A DNA stretch of 5,805 nucleotides from JAJVID01 sp036565725 (GTDB lineage Bacteria; Acidobacteriota; Blastocatellia; RBC074): assembly GCA_036565725.1 (NCBI GenBank), contig DATCXQ010000045.1, positions 1 to 5,805 of the forward strand. Reading direction: 5' to 3'. This document shows positions 4,333 through 5,805 of the stretch, piece by piece. Every line of letters begins with the position of its first letter. The stretch's first letter is position 1. Below the pieces are notes generated by a model. The model made no database searches. It was not told where the DNA came from and was given only the letters and a program-made list of their open reading frames with translations. The position numbers and the translations under genes are program-made.

Positions 4333-5805
4333 ATGAATGCGTTTAGCGCCGAATCGTTAGCCGCCGCGCTCGCGATCATAGGCATCGTCATTATCGTGTC
4401 CGCTTTGCTTTCGGGGTTGATTGAGCGCAGCGGGTTACCGCAGGTCGCGGTGTTTCTAGCGCTCGGCGCGGCGCTCGGCCCCTTCGGTCTTCGCGTGCTC
4501 AATATCGGGCTCGACTCCGCGGCGTTGCGCGTAGTGGCGACTTTGAGTCTCGCGCTCGTGCTCTTTACGGACGCCGTATCGCTCAATATCGCCGAGGTGA
4601 AGCGCCGCGGGGCGCTGGCGCTCCGGTTACTAGGGCCGGGCACGCTGCTCACCGCCGCCCTCATTGCGCTTGCCGGAATGCTGGTACTGGGTCTTCCGGC
4701 GCCTGGGGCAGCGATCCTCGGCGCGGCGCTCGCTTCAAGCGATCCGGTGCTGTTGCGCGGGCTTCTTCGCCGCCGTGACATTCCCGCTGACGCGCGCCAC
4801 GCGTTACACCTTGAGAGCGGCCTCAACGACGTCGTACTGTTGCCGGTGGTAATTATTGCGATGGCCTTTCTCAGTCATGGCTCTACGCTTTCCGGCGCCG
4901 GTTTCGCCAAACTCGGGCTTGATCTGTTCGTCCTCGGACCGGGCGCGGGGATATTCGTCGGGCTGCTCGGAGTGGCGGCGCTGGATTTGATAAGAAGGCG
5001 TATCGGCGTGCGGCGCGACTATGAATCACTCTACTCGCTCGGCGTCGCGTTCACCGCCTTCGCCGCCGCCGAAGCCGTGCATAGCAGCGGGTTCCTCGCC
5101 GCGTTCGCCGCCGGGATGACCATAGCGGCCCTTGACGTCGAACTCTGTGATTGTTTCATCGAATACGGCGGCGTGACCGCAGAGATGCTGCTGCTCTTCA
5201 CCTTCGTGCTGTTGGGAAGCTATGTGATCTGGACCGGGTTCACAGTCATCAACGGCGCGACGCTGTTATTCACGGCGATCGCAGTCCTGATAAGAACGCC
5301 TGTCTATCTCCTGTCGTTGATAAGATCGAGCGTGGACATGCGCGGACGCCTGTTGATCGCATGGTTCGGGCCGCGCGGGTTAAGTTCACTGCTGCTGGTT
5401 CTGTTGCCGGTCTTCGCCGGGCTGCCCGGCGGCGAACAACTGTTCGCGATCTGCTCTCTGGTGGTGCTGGTGTCAGTAGTGCTACACGGCGGGGCGCCCA
5501 TGCTGCTGGCGCAAGCCGCGCGAAAGAAGGCGCGCAGAGAGGGCGCCGGGGTCGCCGGCGGCGCTGTTGCCAGCACGCTCGCCCACGGCCCGGCGGCTGT
5601 CCGAGAAGACGCTCGAATTGTCCGAGTGTCGCCGCGCGAGGAACAGCCGACGGCCCCCATTTCACCCGGAGACTCCATGACTTCATCCGAAGATAAGGAC
5701 GCCGCCTCGATCGACGTCACGGCGCCGCGCCGGCGCGGCGCGGAAGGCGACGGCGCGGAAGTCGGCTCGCAAAGAATCTCAGTCGATGAATTACGCCGCC
5801 TATGG
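4333..5805 (+). CDS. CPA1-type cation/proton antiporter with C-terminal extension, probably rhodanese-like (3' end missing)
   Basis: The frame is open for 491 codons to the window edge with no stop. Residues about 9-396 are a string of hydrophobic helices typical of the Na+(K+)/H+ exchanger fold in the inner membrane, which swaps a monovalent cation for protons. Family marks: ALVLFTDA (73-80), ASSDPV (134-139) in the discontinuous-helix region, ESGLND (161-166) with the Asn-Asp pair (N165, D166) that marks the electroneutral CPA1 branch, LGPGAGIFVG (201-210), and AWFGPRGLSSLLL (343-355). After the last helix comes a basic stretch (ARKKARRE), then about 80 hydrophilic residues rich in Ala, Gly, Glu and Pro, then QRISVDELRRLW at the window edge. 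That last motif looks like the first strand and helix of a rhodanese domain ('ISvdELrrLi..g..vvlDvR'); its active-site cysteine would lie beyond the window. The cation carried cannot be told. The gene is divergent from the zinc-ribbon gene. Confidence 0.92.
   Translation, partial: MNAFSAESLAAALAIIGIVIIVSALLSGLIERSGLPQVAVFLALGAALGPFGLRVLNIGLDSAALRVVATLSLALVLFTDAVSLNIAEVKRRGALALRLLGPGTLLTAALIALAGMLVLGLPAPGAAILGAALASSDPVLLRGLLRRRDIPADARHALHLESGLNDVVLLPVVIIAMAFLSHGSTLSGAGFAKLGLDLFVLGPGAGIFVGLLGVAALDLIRRRIGVRRDYESLYSLGVAFTAFAAAEAVHSSGFLAAFAAGMTIAALDVELCDCFIEYGGVTAEMLLLFTFVLLGSYVIWTGFTVINGATLLFTAIAVLIRTPVYLLSLIRSSVDMRGRLLIAWFGPRGLSSLLLVLLPVFAGLPGGEQLFAICSLVVLVSVVLHGGAPMLLAQAARKKARREGAGVAGGAVASTLAHGPAAVREDARIVRVSPREEQPTAPISPGDSMTSSEDKDAASIDVTAPRRRGAEGDGAEVGSQRISVDELRRLW

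Noticed and set aside
4287..4826. Minus-strand 179-codon open frame opposite the antiporter
   Set aside because: It is Ser/Ala/Arg-rich shadow sequence opposite well-conserved antiporter motifs, caused by high GC.
5151..5696. Open frames on both strands within the antiporter's 3' half
   Set aside because: They are arginine-rich out-of-frame readings; the antiporter frame stays open and carries the FGPRG motif across this stretch.

Overview
The window is a GC-rich bacterial chromosomal stretch. My best guess is an Acidobacteriota lineage. The guess rests on a short secreted protein of the 'charged helix + IGV + Sm-like barrel' type that I remember as common in that phylum, and on a palindromic intergenic repeat built from GCGAGCGGTA units. 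Both points are from memory and have not been searched. There are no rRNA, tRNA, CRISPR, transposase or phage genes.

Layout: (1) Positions 1-694, plus strand: the C-terminal two thirds of a tRNA-dihydrouridine synthase of the DusB type, cut by the left edge. (2) 738-1163, minus: a 141-residue exported or membrane protein with a predicted Sm-like barrel and a C-terminal membrane helix. It converges on dusB across a 43-nt gap. (3) 1164-1498: about 335 nt with no convincing gene. (4) 1499-2737, minus: a secreted seven-motif FG-GAP/VCBS beta-propeller. (5) 2738-3018: an intergenic region with a probable promoter for the propeller gene, a GGTTTGCAAACC palindrome, and a roughly 167-nt near-perfect inverted repeat (a MITE-like or REP-like element). 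(6) 3019-4086, minus: an unrecognised 355-residue cytoplasmic protein with an N-terminal CxxC...CxxC zinc ribbon, an eight-proline run encoded by a CCG microsatellite, and a helical C-terminal part. (7) 4087-4332: a divergent intergenic region. (8) 4333 to the right edge, plus: a CPA1-type cation/proton antiporter open for 491 codons with no stop. Its transmembrane core is followed by a hydrophilic linker and what looks like the first strand of a rhodanese-like domain.

The genes do not form an obvious pathway. Each of the three minus-strand genes has its own leader, so the region reads as separately transcribed units rather than an operon. The two unrecognised genes (738-1163 and 3019-4086) look less GC-rich than dusB and the antiporter, which fits accessory or lineage-restricted genes between housekeeping ones. 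The most useful leads are the antiporter-rhodanese fusion, the palindromic element, and the orphan zinc-ribbon/polyproline protein. I see no clear evidence of a complete new multi-gene system.
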